Positions 5,994-7,011 of a DNA stretch of 7,011 nucleotides are shown here, one piece after another. Where the stretch lies: positions 1 to 7,011 of the forward strand of contig JAIVYN010000200.1 in NCBI GenBank assembly GCA_048635425.1, given 5' to 3'. The notes beneath the pieces are model-generated. The model saw nothing but the letters and a program-made list of their open reading frames with translations, made no database searches and had not been told where the DNA came from. How positions within the stretch are numbered: position 1 is the first letter of the stretch; the number at the start of each line of letters is the position of its first letter. This DNA comes from NIOZ-UU13 sp048635425. GTDB lineage: Bacteria > Planctomycetota > Phycisphaerae > Sedimentisphaerales > Anaerobacaceae. A program made the translations under genes and the position numbers.

Positions 5994-6033
5994 CGCTCAC
6001 TAAAGTTCGCTCAGTGGCTATAGTGGGTTAGCG
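5994..6033. repeat. Hairpin downstream of the pilin gene
   Basis: CGCTCACTA (5994-6002) pairs with TAGTG (6021-6025) and AGCG (6030-6033), with a four-base bulge between the two parts. CGCTCA also occurs twice in the same direction (5994-5999, 6008-6013). It lies 33 nt beyond the pilin stop on the minus strand, but no T-tract follows in that direction, so it is a weak terminator candidate or a small repeat. Confidence 0.3.
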
Positions 6034-6065
6034 TCCACGACCAAGAGCCTTTAGAAGAGGATCTA

Positions 6066-6548
6066 TCAAAGATTCGCATGGTCTGGACCGGCAACACCAT
6101 CATTATCATAGTTATCGTCAGCATTGATTACACCGGTGGCTTCGTCATATTCCCAGCTACCAACATTATCACCAATGGTTCCGGTGTTATCGAGCAGACC
6201 ATGTATACCAATCGCATCAAACCTGTTATTGAACTGGTTTACCGGCACCTTTTGCATATAGGGTCCATAGTAAAATACAACAGTCTTTGCTGCATTTGTG
6301 TTTCCATCAATATCTGTGTACGTTGTCATTTGCGCCACGAAGTTGGCAAAAGAAGGTGGATAACCGTTGTGCTGAATCTTATACAGCTCAATTTGTGAAC
6401 GTAGCGTATGAAGGTCAGTGCACAGACTTGAAAACTTGGCATCTGTACTGCTTTCTGAATACTGAGGAATTACGATAGCTGCCAGGATACCTAAGATACA
6501 AACAACAATCAGAATTTCCACTAATGTAAAACCGCTTTTAGCTTTCAT
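6066..6548 (-). CDS. Type IV pilin / type II secretion pseudopilin (GspG-like)
   Basis: The protein begins with a class III prepilin leader, 'MKAKSG' followed by 'FTLVEILIVV'. Prepilin peptidase would cut between G6 and F7, and Glu11 is the conserved +5 glutamate needed for assembly. The hydrophobic helix runs to about residue 29, then a long helix ('SSLCTDLHTLRSQIELYKIQHNG') leads into a globular C-terminal domain with 'FYYGPYMQKVPVNQFNN' (92-108) and 'GSWEYDEATGVINAD' (130-144), the layout of GspG-type major pseudopilins. The 160-residue length fits. AAGGGG (minus strand 6560-6555) lies six bases before the ATG. No secretion ATPase, platform or prepilin peptidase gene is in the window, so it is an orphan here. 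Whether it joins a pseudopilus or a type IV pilus cannot be decided. The C-terminus is rich in Asp and Asn, possibly a calcium site as in GspG. Confidence 0.9.
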   Translation of the reverse strand: MKAKSGFTLVEILIVVCILGILAAIVIPQYSESSTDAKFSSLCTDLHTLRSQIELYKIQHNGYPPSFANFVAQMTTYTDIDGNTNAAKTVVFYYGPYMQKVPVNQFNNRFDAIGIHGLLDNTGTIGDNVGSWEYDEATGVINADDNYDNDGVAGPDHANL

Positions 6549-6725
6549 TTTTTGCCCCTTGTTATCAAAATAGTTCTACGTCCAAAACGAATAGGTCTAA
6601 ATTACTATCCCCACAAAATATAAGAAATAAATCCTGTGTTACGAAATTTGAAATAGTGAGAAAGCACTTTAAAAACCATTCAAACGACGAACTGGTCCTG
6701 AGGGGTGCCATTTTTAAAGACTATT

Positions 6726-6758
6726 TTCAGAAATCGGCAGAAGAGCATTTTTTCTGAA
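6726..6758. repeat. 8-bp perfect stem-loop in the divergent intergenic region
   Basis: TTCAGAAA (6726-6733) and TTTCTGAA (6751-6758) form a perfect 8-bp stem with a 17-nt loop. A run of eight Ts (6767-6774) follows nine bases later on the plus strand, too far for a standard terminator. It lies between the divergent pilin and secreted-protein genes, so it may be a binding site for a regulator of either. Confidence 0.3.
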
Positions 6759-6775
6759 GCCCTACTTTTTTTTCC

Positions 6776-6803
6776 TGGACAGCCGGGGCTAAGCAGTTAA
6801 AAT
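6776..6803 (+). promoter_or_regulatory. Candidate sigma70-type promoter of the secreted repeat protein gene
   Basis: TGGACA (6776-6781) and TAAAAT (6798-6803) are separated by 16 bp. The -10 box would place transcription start near 6810, giving a leader of about 30 nt that contains the AGGAGG at 6826-6831. The position and spacing fit, but planctomycete-type promoters are not well enough defined to be sure. Confidence 0.35.
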
Positions 6804-6839
6804 GCAAGTTCGCGATTTTATTCATAGGAGGATGTCACT

Positions 6840-7011
6840 TTGGTGCTCAAACGGAGTTATCTGGCGGCTGTGGCAATAACTTTAGTCGCAGCGATGGTCT
6901 GCTTGGCCGAGTTCCAGGCAAATACACGCAAATCTAATAAGCAGGAAAATCCTGCCATAGCGATGGATGCCCAAGGCAATTTTGTCATAGTCTGGAACAG
7001 CTATCTCCAGG
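6840..7011 (+). CDS. Secreted repeat protein, 5' end only (3' partial)
   Basis: The first 57 codons of a gene that continues beyond the window. The N-terminus is a typical signal peptide: basic 'LKRS', a hydrophobic core 'YLAAVAITLVAAMVCLA' and a probable cleavage near 'CLAEFQA' or 'FQA-NT'. After it comes 'NPAIAMDAQGNFVIVWNSYLQ', which matches the short repeat 'P-x-V-A-M-D-x-x-G-N-F-V-V-V-W-x-S' found in tandem in large secreted or surface proteins, so a repeat-containing exported protein is likely. AGGAGG at 6826-6831 lies 8 nt before TTG 6840 and 11 nt before the in-frame GTG 6843. I favour TTG, with GTG as the alternative. An ATG at 6832 abuts the ribosome binding site and is out of frame. 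It is divergent from the pilin gene across about 290 bp. Function beyond secretion cannot be inferred. Confidence 0.7.
   Translation, partial: MVLKRSYLAAVAITLVAAMVCLAEFQANTRKSNKQENPAIAMDAQGNFVIVWNSYLQ

Larger units (their letters stand above)
5335..6065. other. 731-bp region without a convincing gene, repeat-rich
   Basis: The region lies upstream of the TPR remnant and downstream of the pilin gene (both minus strand). It contains an A/T homopolymer palindrome near 5367-5381, the inverted-repeat element 5425-5605, a 65-codon start-less frame at 5701-5898 on the minus strand, and a hairpin at 5994-6033. I see no RNA gene of a class I can name. The mixture suggests decayed genes and mobile-repeat insertion rather than a dedicated regulatory region. 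Confidence 0.6.

Noticed and set aside
6078..6398. 106-codon plus-strand frame
   Set aside because: It is the exact antisense of the pilin gene, whose prepilin motif and ribosome binding site are decisive.

Overview
The window looks like bacterial chromosome of moderate GC content. The closest fit I can suggest is a Planctomycetes/Phycisphaerae-type genome. That guess rests on three things: the style of the GspG-like pilin (a long region with Tyr/Gly/Pro-rich 'YYGPY' and 'VPVNQFNN' segments), a signal-peptide protein with a 'DAQGNFVIVWNSY' repeat, and repeat-littered intergenic DNA. No rRNA or other taxonomic marker is present, so this is inference.

Left part (1-3287, + strand): four tightly packed co-directional genes. 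The first is the 3' part of a class-I glutamine amidotransferase-like hydrolase (PuuD/peptidase C26 type) that appears to carry a lipoprotein signal. It is followed by ribF (FMN/FAD synthesis), a GNAT acetyltransferase, and a DHH/DHHA1 phosphoesterase of the NrnA type. The GNAT and nrnA genes overlap by 7 nt and nrnA has a good Shine-Dalgarno inside the GNAT gene, so these two are probably translationally coupled. A convergent single-pass membrane protein gene (3878-3291, - strand) of unknown function ends 3 nt from nrnA.

Middle part (3879-5010): non-coding DNA with a nested palindromic repeat (about 4014-4076), a candidate promoter with an overlapping inverted repeat (4086-4127), a hairpin-rich stretch (about 4207-4320) and a convincing intrinsic terminator (4321-4348). 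A small PilZ-domain gene starts at 4422. The terminator has no protein gene upstream on its strand, so it points to either a small RNA or an attenuated leader for the PilZ gene. This is the most interesting untested signal in the window.

Right part (5011-7011): a truncated TPR-repeat gene (- strand) that still has a strong ribosome binding site, then about 730 bp without a clear gene. That stretch holds a roughly 180-bp element bounded by 18-bp inverted repeats (MITE-like), a 65-codon open frame without a start codon, and a hairpin. A type IV pilin/type II pseudopilin gene (- strand) follows, and divergently the 5' end of a secreted repeat protein runs off the window.

The left cluster is cofactor, nucleotide and RNA housekeeping. 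The right side is cell-envelope and surface functions separated by repeat-rich, decaying DNA. I see no CRISPR array, tRNA, rRNA, intact insertion sequence or recognisable defence system.
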